Part shown: positions 10,374-19,430 of the stretch, one piece after another
Layout of the letters: every line of letters starts with the position of its first letter
How positions within the stretch are numbered: position 1 is the stretch's first letter
Assembly (NCBI RefSeq): GCF_003660445.1
Contig: NZ_QZVQ01000013.1
Coordinates: 1 to 64,000, forward strand
Length of the DNA stretch: 64,000 nucleotides
Reading direction: 5' to 3'
Source of the DNA: Croceibacterium ferulae
GTDB taxonomy: Bacteria > Pseudomonadota > Alphaproteobacteria > Sphingomonadales > Sphingomonadaceae
The notes under the pieces: generated by a model
Database searches by the model: none
Told to the model about the DNA's origin: nothing
Seen by the model: the letters and a program-made list of their open reading frames with translations, nothing else
Position numbers and translations under genes: made by a program

Positions 10374-10697
10374 GTGTCGTCGCATGAGTCATGGGATCTG
10401 TCCGGTCTGCGTTCAGGCGTTGCGCCAGTGATCCTTCCCAAATTCATGCCCGGTCCAGATGGTTTCTATCGGTTTGGACCAGAACTCGCCGACTGGGCTA
10501 GTCTGCTCGTGGCCATGGAGATCGAAAGACGTGGCGGCGATTTCTCCCGGACCGAGCAGCAGATCTGGTCCGAGTTGTTCAACGAGACCGTGAAGCCCGA
10601 TTGTGGACGGCCTCACTCCTTTGAGGAAATGGAGTTTTTGGATCGGAAGGTAAGGCGTTTCATCAGGCACACAGCCGGCAACCATCTGCAAATATGA
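10374..10697 (+). CDS. Unknown protein, intact paralogue of the broken gene at 34474
   Basis: 107 residues from a GTG start. The core reads PGPDGFYRFGPELADWASLL, then a helix with IERRGGDFS, WSELFNETVKP, and a C-terminal basic helix ending HTAGNHLQI. The gene at 34474-34788 has the same order (DDDGYYRFGPKRADWASLM, WAQLFNKTVRP, HTAANHLQI) but carries an in-frame TAG. The two share most core positions, so they are paralogues. No known domain name can be given. Conservation of DG(F/Y)YRFGP and ADWASL suggests a folded domain rather than a spurious ORF. Confidence 0.7.
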   Translation: MSSHESWDLSGLRSGVAPVILPKFMPGPDGFYRFGPELADWASLLVAMEIERRGGDFSRTEQQIWSELFNETVKPDCGRPHSFEEMEFLDRKVRRFIRHTAGNHLQI

Positions 10698-11050
10698 ATG
10701 ATGCGCCGGCGACGAGATCTTCGACGAGGTGATCATTAAGCACTCTCGATCCGGTGGGATGTCCGCCTGAAAATACCCACGCCTGATCTGGTCATGCGCG
10801 ATGCAGGCCAGCGTGACACGGAACCCTCATCAACAAAAATTGTCGTCGCGGAAGCTAAATGCCTCGGGCATAAGCACAAAGCGATAACTACTATCGATCT
10901 CCGGAGATTTGCGAGAAGGTAGAAAGTCATCGCTCGACCGAAATTAGACGAGCGCGAACTGTCCCGCCCTGGCACAGCCCCGTCAAATGGTTGTCGAGCG
11001 TGGAGTGAACTTCTCGCTCGGACGTTGGAGCTTGCAGTACGACCGTAGAG
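10698..11050. other. Intergenic, no gene recognised
   Basis: About 350 bp between two + strand small genes. A - strand ORF (10736-11098) overlaps the next gene's start and has no motif, so it was not called. Confidence 0.35.
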
Positions 11051-11317
11051 ATGAACGTGACTCGCTATTTTTTTCACTGCGCAGACAGTACCCGCCATCT
11101 AGATGCCGAAGGGATAGAGCTAGAGGATCTTGATGCCGCGCACCAAGAGGCCATACGGTGGATGGGTGAGTTGCTCACGGAGTTCCCTCAAGACTTCTGG
11201 TCCAAGGGGTGCCTAGCAATACTTGTGACGGACGCATCGTGGAATCTGCTGTTCTCGGTGACGACGATGGCCGCCGAACCTCAAGGGACTTCCAACCTGC
11301 TCCGTGCGCGCGCCTGA
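11051..11317 (+). CDS. DUF6894-like small protein
   Basis: 88 residues with the layout of the DUF6894 group: an N-terminal RYFFHCADSTRHLDAEGIEL strand pair, then a LEDLDAAHQEAIRWMGELL helix, then strands with LAILVTDASWNLLFSVT. The family is common in alphaproteobacteria and its function is not established. A second, more divergent member is on the - strand at 37438-37710. The ATG is retained because homologues begin a few residues before RYFF. Confidence 0.75.
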   Translation: MNVTRYFFHCADSTRHLDAEGIELEDLDAAHQEAIRWMGELLTEFPQDFWSKGCLAILVTDASWNLLFSVTTMAAEPQGTSNLLRARA

Positions 11318-11402
11318 TCGCGTTGCCGCATTCAAGTTCATGCCTCTGCGGGCGAAGTGGGCTTGTGCAAAGGTTAATGCCTAAGTGTGCAGAATGCCTG
11401 GA

Positions 11403-11448
11403 AGACGACCTGAGCGCATAAGACGACCTGAGCGCATAAGACGACCTG
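11403..11448. repeat. 18-bp tandem repeat, 2.6 copies
   Basis: The unit AGACGACCTGAGCGCATA occurs twice without mismatch (11403-11420, 11421-11438) followed by the first 10 bases of a third copy (11439-11448). The unit is a multiple of three, but no convincing gene runs through it. Confidence 0.9.
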
Positions 11449-11726
11449 TCGTGCCCTCCCGCCCGCTACCTACGCCTGAGCGACGGCAAAAGTCTGCGAT
11501 ACGATCTCATCGGGCACTGCATGCTCTCCTGGACTTACCGGAGGTGGGCCGTAGCGTGCGCGGAGGGTGATGCATCCTGACATCGCAGGGTGCTGCGGCG
11601 AACCCGGGGATTTTGACGGGTCGTCAGTTCGGGGCGCCGCAGCCCATTCCACATACAAGAAATTCGCGTGGTGCAAAGCTCCTTCTAAACCTGGAGAAGC
11701 CGCATCGACTTGCGCCATTTCTGTTG

Positions 11727-11755
11727 GCGGATGAGCGGATGAGCGGATGAGCGGA
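11727..11755. repeat. 8-bp tandem repeat, 3.6 copies
   Basis: The unit GCGGATGA is repeated three times perfectly (11727-11750) with a partial fourth copy GCGGA. Not a multiple of three, which argues against coding. Confidence 0.9.
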
Positions 11756-12217
11756 GGCGCTTAGGCGTTTGCGTGACGATCGCCGAGCCTCCGCAGGACC
11801 AACTTAAGCCATCATCGTTGAAGCGGCGTTCATGAGCTTTTTTATCACTGCACCATCGAGGCGGTCATGCAGCATCGAGCTATCGGGTCATAGGCGGAGG
11901 TTGATCGCGATCGCAGGGCGCTGGAGCGACAGCACGTGGTTAGCACTCCCCGCTCGCCTTCCCTGTAAAGCGGTATCAAAGCCGCTTGCTCGCCTGCAAA
12001 GCGCGCTGCGGCTCTATAGCTATAGGTCGCTCGGCGCTCTGGGCATGATCCGATCATTTGTGCTCTATCGGGTCACTATGACGATCCGCTTTGTCGTTAC
12101 GGGAGCCGGTGGTAACGGACCTACCGGCAAACTGGCAGTCCAAGGCTGGCTGGCTGCGACCGAGCGTAACCCGTCGGACGCAGGTGGGCGCTAGGGAAGT
12201 CCTGAAGGTAATCTGAC

Positions 12218-13579
12218 ATGTCAATCGTGAAAACGCTGCTGGGACGCAATGGACGTAACCAATCATCAGGCCGGAGACATGCCGGTTCGCTGCTGCTTGG
12301 CAGTGTGCGTAAGATTGGGTGGAATGAAGTCTACCTCGGCACGTTCGTTCTGCTTTTGGTGGCACTTTGCTACAAACTCGTTGTAACATGGACTCTGGCG
12401 TTCATTATTCTCGCAGGCGGGTGCTGGTCAGGGCGGCGATATATCACAAAAATCAATGCCTCGTTAGTAGTAGGGTTGCTCTATGTCGCAGACGCCACGA
12501 CGACCGCCTTTTTGGTTTCGACATCAGCCGGCATTTACCGCACGGCTCAATTCCTGCTAATCGCGGGAAGCCTGGTTGGCATCTATGCCTACTCGTTTCA
12601 GATGAAGTCTGAAGACGCGCTTCGCGTCGTGAAAGTTGTCGCCGCTGCGAGCTGCCTTATCTTTGCTCACCTTATCATACACCACGTCATGATGGGCCGG
12701 TACATCACTTGGAAGTACCTGTACGACACAAAGCTTGTTATCTCGTTAACCGTCTTCGTTGCATTTGCGTTGCGTGATCAAATTGTTAAGTACATTCCAT
12801 TCCTGGTAGTGTTGGCTATCCTGATAGTGTTGGTAATCATGAGTGCTGAGCGAAAAGCGCTGCTTTTAATGGCAGTACTTCTCGTATTTTCCAATATGGC
12901 GGTTTCGACTCGATTACTGTTATGCATTGTCGGCCCGGTTCTACTCGTTACCATCGCCATACTTGGTCTTGATGGCGGGTACCTGTACGGGAAGTATCAA
13001 GCCTCTTCTGCAAACTACACTGAGCTCTCGGACCGCTACTTCACTACCGTCCATAATATCGCCGACTACAGCAACATCATCAGAGAGTTCGTGAATCGCC
13101 GTGCATGGCAACTGTTCCAGGAGAACCCCTGGTTCGGGGTCGGTGCCACGGGATATTGGGATTGGGCAACGACCGCGTATGGGAGGGGTAGTGGACTTGC
13201 GATGAATGTTCATGGCGAAGTCCACCGGATTCCGGCAGAGGGCGGCATTGTGGGCCTGACGATCGCAGCGGTGTATATTGTCACCATCGCCTGGCGAACT
13301 GGTCATTTCGCGTTTCTTCGCCGAGCGCGTACAGGGAGTTCCCTGGAGCGTACGCCATTTTATTTGCTGCTCTATGTCATGTGCTACGCGTATGCTGAAG
13401 CTATTGATTCAGCGATGCTGGTTTTGATCGGTTTGGCAGGGGTGGTGAGTGCCAGATTGCCCTCGCCGACGATCAACGTTTTTCTAAAGCGCAGGCCGCC
13501 TTCAGAACGGAGGCTAACGATCCCGGCGATCGCTCACCGTTCTCAACCCACCTTTCTGCGCCGACTAGTCCGGCGCTAG
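12218..13579 (+). CDS. O-antigen ligase/polymerase-like membrane protein (Wzy type)
   Basis: 453 residues with about ten hydrophobic segments, the topology of Wzy polymerases and WaaL ligases. The large loop near residues 300-345 reads ENPWFGVGATGYW, then NVHGEVHRIPAEGGIVGL, matching the Wzy_C signature in which a conserved histidine precedes a glycine-rich turn before the next membrane helix. Such proteins polymerise repeat units on the periplasmic face of the inner membrane or ligate polymer to lipid A. It heads a + strand run with a GT2 and a GT4 glycosyltransferase and lies near chain-length and export genes, so polymerisation of an exopolysaccharide is the more likely role. Confidence 0.8.
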   Translation: MSIVKTLLGRNGRNQSSGRRHAGSLLLGSVRKIGWNEVYLGTFVLLLVALCYKLVVTWTLAFIILAGGCWSGRRYITKINASLVVGLLYVADATTTAFLVSTSAGIYRTAQFLLIAGSLVGIYAYSFQMKSEDALRVVKVVAAASCLIFAHLIIHHVMMGRYITWKYLYDTKLVISLTVFVAFALRDQIVKYIPFLVVLAILIVLVIMSAERKALLLMAVLLVFSNMAVSTRLLLCIVGPVLLVTIAILGLDGGYLYGKYQASSANYTELSDRYFTTVHNIADYSNIIREFVNRRAWQLFQENPWFGVGATGYWDWATTAYGRGSGLAMNVHGEVHRIPAEGGIVGLTIAAVYIVTIAWRTGHFAFLRRARTGSSLERTPFYLLLYVMCYAYAEAIDSAMLVLIGLAGVVSARLPSPTINVFLKRRPPSERRLTIPAIAHRSQPTFLRRLVRR

Positions 13580-13747
13580 CGGCAGCCCTGCTTACCTGAC
13601 TAGAGCTGCGACGCTGTTGGTAGGTGCAACGGTGTTAAACCCACCCTGGCAGTCGATACGGCGGCTGATCGCTAGCCTGCACGCATGAGAGAACATAGGA
13701 GCCGTCATGATTACCCCACTAACGCCGTACGTATCGGAGCAGTCGGA

Positions 13748-14725
13748 ATGAACCTCCCAAGCCGTGGGAACGTAGCTGTAATTATTACCTGCTACAATGA
13801 AGGTCCTTTCATCGGTGCAGCAGTTCACAGCGTTCTGAAACAATCAGCGGCTGAAGCGATAGGCGACATCATCATCGCAGATGATGGCTCTGACGAGGAT
13901 ACGCTCGCAGTGTTACGCGATATTGAACACTGGGACCCGAGAATTAAAGTGATCTACGGTCCCGGAGGCAACCGGCAGGCCGCTCAGCGTAACATGGCCG
14001 TTCAAGACACCGATCTTCCTCTCGTAGCATTTCTTGACGGAGATGATCTTTGGGAACCTGGCAAGCTTGCAGCACAATTGGAAGTTTGCCGCTCGGACCC
14101 GACGGTTGGTTTAGTCTACACTGCGTTCAGCAACTTCTCTAACGACGATGCTAGCAATGCACGCCCAGCCAATCTGGTTGACATCACTAAGGCGAAGGAC
14201 TTGGCTCTCGCGTACTTCCTGAACGATCCTCCGATTTTACCTTCAACGGTTCTTATGCGTCGTGAGTTGTACGTGAAGAGCGGTGGAATGGATCCAACCA
14301 TTCATTGCTTTGAGGAGACAGAGTTCTATTTGAGAGTTGCTCCTTCCACGCGCTTTGCGTGTTTGGAAACGCCGCTTGTGCTCAAGCGAAACCGGCTGGG
14401 GAGTATTACAGGTGGGCGTAATGATCTATTGGCGTTCCACGCCTTTGTCGCACTGAAAGCAGCGGCGGCCAATTCTGACTTACTTGGGAAAGTGCCGGTG
14501 CGTCTGGCGGAGCGGGCCCGCAAGCTTGCAAATCAGCACTTTCTGGCTGGCGAAGCGCAACAAGCGCGATCCGCCAGTGCGTTTGCTGTACGTCTCGTGC
14601 CGTGGAAAGCGCGCAACTGGCTGACCTGGTTCCTCGCGCGTCTGCCGGCTGCGGCCGCTAGCGTGCTACAGCGAACGGTTTTTGCATCGAGGGTCGAAGT
14701 GAACGGTAGGGATAGCTTCTCGTGA
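13748..14725 (+). CDS. Family 2 glycosyltransferase
   Basis: 325 residues from the ATG at 13748, chosen over an in-frame ATG at 13685 because GGAG (13736-13739) sits 8 nt upstream. GT-A fold features are visible: VAVIITCYNEGPFIG at the N-terminus, IIADDGSDED (nucleotide binding), NMAVQDTDLPLVAFLDGDD with the metal-binding DGDD, and EETEFYLRV as the catalytic acidic motif region. These enzymes transfer a sugar from a nucleotide donor on the cytoplasmic side. Its stop overlaps the next gene's GTG start (GTGA), indicating translational coupling with the GT4 enzyme. Donor and acceptor are unknown. Confidence 0.9.
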   Translation: MNLPSRGNVAVIITCYNEGPFIGAAVHSVLKQSAAEAIGDIIIADDGSDEDTLAVLRDIEHWDPRIKVIYGPGGNRQAAQRNMAVQDTDLPLVAFLDGDDLWEPGKLAAQLEVCRSDPTVGLVYTAFSNFSNDDASNARPANLVDITKAKDLALAYFLNDPPILPSTVLMRRELYVKSGGMDPTIHCFEETEFYLRVAPSTRFACLETPLVLKRNRLGSITGGRNDLLAFHAFVALKAAAANSDLLGKVPVRLAERARKLANQHFLAGEAQQARSASAFAVRLVPWKARNWLTWFLARLPAAAASVLQRTVFASRVEVNGRDSFS

Positions 14726-15831
14726 TTGTTCATTCCAAGCGTAAGCCACGCGTGCTGTACCTTATTAACGGCTTCAAGCGCGGCGGTGCGGAGAAAGGTC
14801 TTCTGCATCTTGTACAGCATGGTGCTTTTGCTGGTTGTGACCTGAAAGTCCTGTCGATCATCCGAGATCAAGGTGCACATGTTAGTGACCTCACCGCGGC
14901 AGGTGTTGTCGTCGAGCATCTGTCACATGGACACCGTATGTCTCCTTGGCAGTGGCTTCGAGCAATCCCTCGGTTTCGACGAGAGCTGAAGCGCTTTGCC
15001 CCTGATTTACTCGTACTCTCGCTGCCGCAGGCTAATATCGCTGGTAGAATAGCGGCCCTGGGGCTCTCAAGAGTTACCGTCGCCTCGTTCGAGCACAACA
15101 CTCATCTGGCGAAGCCAATTTACGAACGATTGTTTAGGCTAACATCGCGTCGGGTAGATTGGCTGCTGGCCGACTGCGAGATCACCGCCCACATGGCTCA
15201 GGATCGGCTGTATACGCGCTCTCCATCGGAGCGTGTTGTCCTGCCGCTCGCGTCATTTTCGCGGCACGCGCCGAGCCATACAACGGCTGGTGCACCGTTC
15301 AGGATCATCAGCGCTGCTCGCTTTACCGACACAAAGAACCAGAGGGTCATCATTGAAGCAGCGCGGCTGTTGAAGGATAGCGGTCACTCTATATCCGTTA
15401 CCCTCTACGGAGAAGGCCCGAACGCCGAGGCGTACCAAGCCTTGATCAACGACCTGCATTTGAAGGACGATGTCTCGATGCCAGGCTTCGATCCCCACTG
15501 GATGACCAATCCGGCAGACGTGTTTGTGGTCACGAGTAAGAATGAAGGTCTGTGCATCGTCGCTCTTGAAGCGTTGAGCCGCGGCATACCGGTCGTAGCC
15601 ACCAAAGTTGGCGGGCTCGTCGACTACGGTGTTGATGCGCGTGTCAGCTTCTTGGAGGAAGGCAGCGCGGGCGAACTTGCCGCGAGAATTGCCGGCCTGA
15701 TTGACACACCCGGTCAGCTTGCCGAGATGCGAGCGGCGGGGATGAGCATGGTCAACCGGCGGTTCTCAGAAGGCACGATCAAGGCAGTCTACAAAGACTT
15801 CTCAGCCAGGATCAGGGCCTTGGTGCTGTAG
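14722..15831 (+). CDS. Family 4 glycosyltransferase
   Basis: 369 residues from a GTG that overlaps the stop of the preceding GT2 gene. GT-B fold features: N-terminal RVLYLINGFKRGGAEKGLL with the glycine-rich acceptor loop, middle RFTDTKNQRVIIEAARLL, and the C-terminal EX7E motif in EGLCIVALEALSRGIPVVAT that binds the donor. No membrane anchor or signal. It should add a sugar to the lipid-linked repeat unit in the cytoplasm. It is the last gene of the + strand run and is convergent with the BBP2 gene, 23 bp away, with no strong terminator between them. Confidence 0.9.
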   Translation: MIVHSKRKPRVLYLINGFKRGGAEKGLLHLVQHGAFAGCDLKVLSIIRDQGAHVSDLTAAGVVVEHLSHGHRMSPWQWLRAIPRFRRELKRFAPDLLVLSLPQANIAGRIAALGLSRVTVASFEHNTHLAKPIYERLFRLTSRRVDWLLADCEITAHMAQDRLYTRSPSERVVLPLASFSRHAPSHTTAGAPFRIISAARFTDTKNQRVIIEAARLLKDSGHSISVTLYGEGPNAEAYQALINDLHLKDDVSMPGFDPHWMTNPADVFVVTSKNEGLCIVALEALSRGIPVVATKVGGLVDYGVDARVSFLEEGSAGELAARIAGLIDTPGQLAEMRAAGMSMVNRRFSEGTIKAVYKDFSARIRALVL

Positions 15832-15854
15832 AGGGGCCCTGTGCCTGCCCGACC

Positions 15855-17120
15855 CTAAAAGCCAAACCGGCGTGACAAGGTCAAAAACACGGAATTGCTT
15901 TTGATTGTCGTACTTACGGCGTCGTCTTTGATGCGCACATGGTTGACGTTCAGCCCGACAGCGACGCCGATCCCGGTCATGTAGCGGGCGCCAGCGCCAT
16001 AGACCCAGAAACGATCGGTTCGTGGGCCAAGAGCTGGAACAGAATCTTGCAGATCGAACCTGAAATTGCGTTCGTCGTGCCGAATTAATGATGTGAGTGT
16101 CAGACGGCCCGCAGCAACAGCTGTGCCTTCAAGAGAGTAGGAGGTTGCCTCAACTCCGTTGGCAAATAGTTCGTTGTTGCTGCTGAACGACCGATTTGCC
16201 GCAGCGACAATCCTGACGCTCTCCAAGGGCTGCCAGGTGACCGATCCGTTGTAAGTAATCCCCTGAAAGTCGGCATCCAAAATTGTCCGGTCATCGCGCC
16301 ACGTATACCCCACCCTGGCATCAAAGGCTAAAGCGACCGAAGGAGCATATTCGATCTGCCCGAACACGCCGCGCGTGGTAGCTTTACCTGTGTAAGGTAT
16401 TTCAGCCTCGTCGACGACGAGTATGCGTTCGTTTGTACTTTCTGTCCGATTGTCGCTGTACCCAACTGTCAAACGGTTTCCCAATGGCGACACGTATGCG
16501 AGACCTAACGTATAGCCGTAACTGTTGTTGTTGGCGCGAGATAGTACAGGGTCGGGACTCGAGCTTGCACTGTACCGTGCAGTGGCCGCAAGGCGAAGAT
16601 TTCCGATTATGCGGCGGTCGCCTTCAGCAATCACGCGGTTCAGTTGCCGGATGTTGGTCCCACGAAAAATCGGATCTGTGAAACCCAGGTTTTGCCGGCT
16701 ACTTACCGCTTCAAGTGAAACTGAACCACTCTGCGCCTGGTAGTCAGCGGTGGCTCCGATACGGTACTCCTCAGAGTTTAGATCATTATCGTAGGCGAAG
16801 AAGCGCTTGCCGACGTTTCCATCAACACGAACTGTCAAGAGATTGAAGTTTGCAGCGATACCAGCGTCGAGACTTACGAAGGTGGCTATCTCGCTGCCGT
16901 TATGCGGCAGTTCCGATCTTTGGTCGTCGGGACGGCGACGCAGATTGTCGTCGTACTGCGTCGAGGCGGACACCTGGAAATACCGGTCCTGAGCCGTCCC
17001 TGGACTAGCATAAGCTGTAAGCGCGGTTGCCAGACCGGTCAAAGCCAGCCGGGCAAAAGGCTGACTGGAGCGCGAACAAAGGACGCTGCGGCATTCAGCA
17101 GCTTGCAGGTGACACGTCAT
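15855..17120 (-). CDS. Outer-membrane beta-barrel protein (BBP2-type) of the polysaccharide cluster
   Basis: 421 residues with an N-terminal hydrophobic signal region (LALTGLATALTAYASPGTAQ, cleavage after AQ likely). The mature part opens with YFQVSASTQYDDNLRRRPDD, the typical start of putative beta-barrel porin 2 proteins, and then shows alternating amphipathic strands, ending LTLSRRFGF with a terminal aromatic residue as outer-membrane barrels do. Proteins of this group are often encoded with Wza/Wzz-type genes and are thought to take part in export or surface attachment of polymer. It is downstream of the CpsD, Wzz and Wza genes on the same strand, 113 bp after cpsD, with a possible promoter of its own in the gap. 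Confidence 0.8.
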   Translation of the reverse strand: MTCHLQAAECRSVLCSRSSQPFARLALTGLATALTAYASPGTAQDRYFQVSASTQYDDNLRRRPDDQRSELPHNGSEIATFVSLDAGIAANFNLLTVRVDGNVGKRFFAYDNDLNSEEYRIGATADYQAQSGSVSLEAVSSRQNLGFTDPIFRGTNIRQLNRVIAEGDRRIIGNLRLAATARYSASSSPDPVLSRANNNSYGYTLGLAYVSPLGNRLTVGYSDNRTESTNERILVVDEAEIPYTGKATTRGVFGQIEYAPSVALAFDARVGYTWRDDRTILDADFQGITYNGSVTWQPLESVRIVAAANRSFSSNNELFANGVEATSYSLEGTAVAAGRLTLTSLIRHDERNFRFDLQDSVPALGPRTDRFWVYGAGARYMTGIGVAVGLNVNHVRIKDDAVSTTIKSNSVFLTLSRRFGF

Positions 17121-17233
17121 ATGTGAGCTCCGAATAGAGCAGAACTTTGTAAAGGTGCATTCGTCGATCGCAGTGACTCAACAGCGCCAACTAACTTTTG
17201 GGTGTGAATCCGGCAGTAAAGTTAATGTCGGCC

Positions 17234-18025
17234 TCAGCGCTCAAGCATCGTGCCGCCAACGATCTTGATACCTGCATCTTCACAACTGTTCAAAACTTTG
17301 GCGATGGCCTTGACCTTGGTTTGACCCTCTCGAGTCACAACCAAGCCACCTCCCGTTGCCAAGCCGGCAAATAGATAATCTTCGCCGACAGCAGCCGCCG
17401 GGGTATCTACGAGAATGACATCGAAGTGGGAGCGAAGGTGCTCGATGAGGCCGCCGAGTGCCGACGGTACTAGCCGATCATGAGGGCCCTTGGAGATATG
17501 AGACGCGGGCAGTACAGACAAGTTTGGCACGCCCTCCACCGGGATCGGAACACCTTTATCGGACGCATCAGGGTCCAAACCAAGTTGCACATGAACCGTG
17601 GGATTGTGCAAATCGGCGTCGATTAACAAGGTGCGCACTGTCGCTTGAGCGTACACGCAAGCCAGATTGATCGCAGTGCTTGTACGTCCTTCACCGCGCT
17701 CCGCACTGATGATTGACAAGGCAGGGTGTACTGCGTCTCCTCGGAACCAGTGCACCGCTAGTCTTTGCGCCAGCCTCCTCGTATCGGCAGCAGCAGAGGA
17801 GAGTGGCTCTCTCAACACGCTTACCGCTTCGACCAACGACGTGCTTGGCGCCGTCGCTGGGGCATCGAGCTCTCGGTAACGGCTATCGATCGATGGTAGG
17901 GTCACCGCTTCTGGCTGTGCGTCGTAGGCCTGATCATTCCCAATGCCGCCTTGCTTGTCTGCAGTTGTATCGTCGTCTGTCGCCCGGCTATTGCCTTCAC
18001 GGCCATGTTCAGCTGGGTAGTCCAC
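17234..18025 (-). CDS. CpsD/CapB-type polysaccharide ATPase with altered Walker A
   Basis: 263 residues from a GTG whose codon follows the stop of the Wzz gene directly (TAAGTG). Residues 1-95 are a disordered linker; the ATPase domain follows, with SAERGEGRTS at 108-117 (Walker A), LLIDADLHN at 133-141 (Walker A') and VILVDTP at 203-209 (Walker B). Normal bacterial tyrosine kinases have GxGK(S/T); here the lysine is arginine (residue 114). The usual C-terminal tyrosine cluster is also missing. In the family, this protein docks on the cytoplasmic end of the Wzz/GumC protein to control chain length. With both changes it may bind nucleotide weakly and act as a scaffold rather than a kinase. Confidence 0.85.
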   Translation of the reverse strand: MDYPAEHGREGNSRATDDDTTADKQGGIGNDQAYDAQPEAVTLPSIDSRYRELDAPATAPSTSLVEAVSVLREPLSSAAADTRRLAQRLAVHWFRGDAVHPALSIISAERGEGRTSTAINLACVYAQATVRTLLIDADLHNPTVHVQLGLDPDASDKGVPIPVEGVPNLSVLPASHISKGPHDRLVPSALGGLIEHLRSHFDVILVDTPAAAVGEDYLFAGLATGGGLVVTREGQTKVKAIAKVLNSCEDAGIKIVGGTMLER

Positions 18026-19417
18026 TTATGCACTCCTCAGGAACGGAAGGTAGCCGGTTGACTTTCGACGGGGTAGCATCGTTCGGGATGACGCTGACCG
18101 GATCGTTCCGAGATCAGGGATGCCTAACCATGCATCCAGTTCCTCAGGAACGCGGATCCTCAGGCTGATCAGCTCCAACCCTACAGCGATAACGACCCCG
18201 GCCAGAAGACCCACTACAAGGCCGATTACCATAGCAAGGATACGCTTGGGGCCAACTTTGCTCGGATTGGGCACTGCTGGTGTCAACATCGAGATATTAG
18301 TCTGCCCGGATTCACCAAGGACCTCCAGCTGTGTACGCCGCTGAGCCATTTGGTCATAAGCTTGCCGAACACTCGCTACGTCGAGCCGCGCCTTTGCGAG
18401 CTCATTCTCTGCCTCCTGGGTTGCCATCGTGCGCCGCGTTTGAGCAGCTACCTGGCCCTGCAAGCCGCTCTGCGCTGATCGGGCTTGAGCCGCTGCAGCG
18501 GACGTCCGACGCTGAGCCGCAGCGACCTGTTGCGCACGTTGCGCTTGCAGCGCATCGATGCGGTTTTGCAATTGTCGCACTTGAGCATTGTTCGGCCCGG
18601 CAATCGTTGTGAGCTGCGCCAACTCCGAGCGAGCAGTGCCAAGCTGAACGTCCAATTGGGTAATCACCGGGTCAGCCGCGATAGCAGGCAGCGCGCCCCC
18701 GGTTGCTTGCGATCTCGCCTGTTCGGCCGTCGCGGTAGCGTTCGCTAGCTGCGTCGCCAACGTTGAGAGATTGACGTTGTCGGCGCTTCCCCCGGTACCC
18801 GGATCCACAACACCGAGCTCGCGCTGCTTAAGAGCGAGACGCTGTTGTGCTGCCTCGAGCTCCTGCGCCTTACGGGTCAGTTGTTGTTCGTAGGCTTCGG
18901 CTGCATGCCGCGCCGGCTCAGTCTGAAGCGCAAGATTTACATCCATGAACGCCCTAGCATAGGCGTTCGCCATAGCTGCAGAAAAGTCCGGATTGCCGCT
19001 GTAGAAGCCGATCTGCATGACCCGAGAGCTGCCAAGACTTGAGCTAACCTCCATCTGGTTTTGCAATGCGCTGGCAACATACTCCTTCATCGGCCGGTCG
19101 GATGGTGTCCAACCATATGCCAAGCCAAGGCTTTGCAGCTCATTTGGCTCGAAACTTTCGACAACCTGCATCGCTACGCGATCGCTTTTAAGGATGTCTT
19201 CGAGCGTGAGAAGATAATCAGGAGACATCGCTTCAGCGCGCGCCTGCTGGCCGATCGTCTCATCAGCACGCACGTCGACTACGACTGCTGCGGAAGATCG
19301 ATAGGTAGGGGCGGCAAGCAGAGCATAAGCTGCTGCCGTCCCAAGGCCAATAGCTAAACAGGCAGCGATGATGAGCCATCGCAGCGCGAGCACCTTGTAG
19401 AGGTGGCGCATCAACAT
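18026..19417 (-). CDS. Wzz/GumC-type polysaccharide co-polymerase (chain-length determinant)
   Basis: 463 residues. A membrane segment near residues 13-35 is followed by the Wzz domain (APTYRSSAAVVVDV) and a long periplasmic region of heptad-rich coiled coil (about 170-360, many Gln, Ala and Arg). Near residue 385 there is a proline-rich stretch (PAVPNPSKVGPKR), then a second membrane helix (ILAMVIGLVVGLLAGVVIA) and a cytoplasmic tail (LDAWLGIPDLGTI). This is the co-polymerase that joins Wzy, the cytoplasmic ATPase and the outer-membrane exporter. Its ATPase partner is the separate next gene, an arrangement like GumC plus a separate CpsD. It starts 13 bp after the Wza-like gene ends. Confidence 0.9.
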   Translation of the reverse strand: MLMRHLYKVLALRWLIIAACLAIGLGTAAAYALLAAPTYRSSAAVVVDVRADETIGQQARAEAMSPDYLLTLEDILKSDRVAMQVVESFEPNELQSLGLAYGWTPSDRPMKEYVASALQNQMEVSSSLGSSRVMQIGFYSGNPDFSAAMANAYARAFMDVNLALQTEPARHAAEAYEQQLTRKAQELEAAQQRLALKQRELGVVDPGTGGSADNVNLSTLATQLANATATAEQARSQATGGALPAIAADPVITQLDVQLGTARSELAQLTTIAGPNNAQVRQLQNRIDALQAQRAQQVAAAQRRTSAAAAQARSAQSGLQGQVAAQTRRTMATQEAENELAKARLDVASVRQAYDQMAQRRTQLEVLGESGQTNISMLTPAVPNPSKVGPKRILAMVIGLVVGLLAGVVIAVGLELISLRIRVPEELDAWLGIPDLGTIRSASSRTMLPRRKSTGYLPFLRSA

Positions 19418-19430
19418 AGAAACGGTCCTC

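Larger units (their letters stand above)
11318..12217. other. Long intergenic region with short tandem repeats
   Basis: About 900 bp before the polysaccharide polymerase gene. It contains two short tandem repeats (listed separately) and overlapping motif-free ORFs. The last 300 bp are expected to contain the promoter of the 12218-15831 operon, though no consensus is clear. It marks the boundary between accessory DNA and the polysaccharide cluster. Confidence 0.4.
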
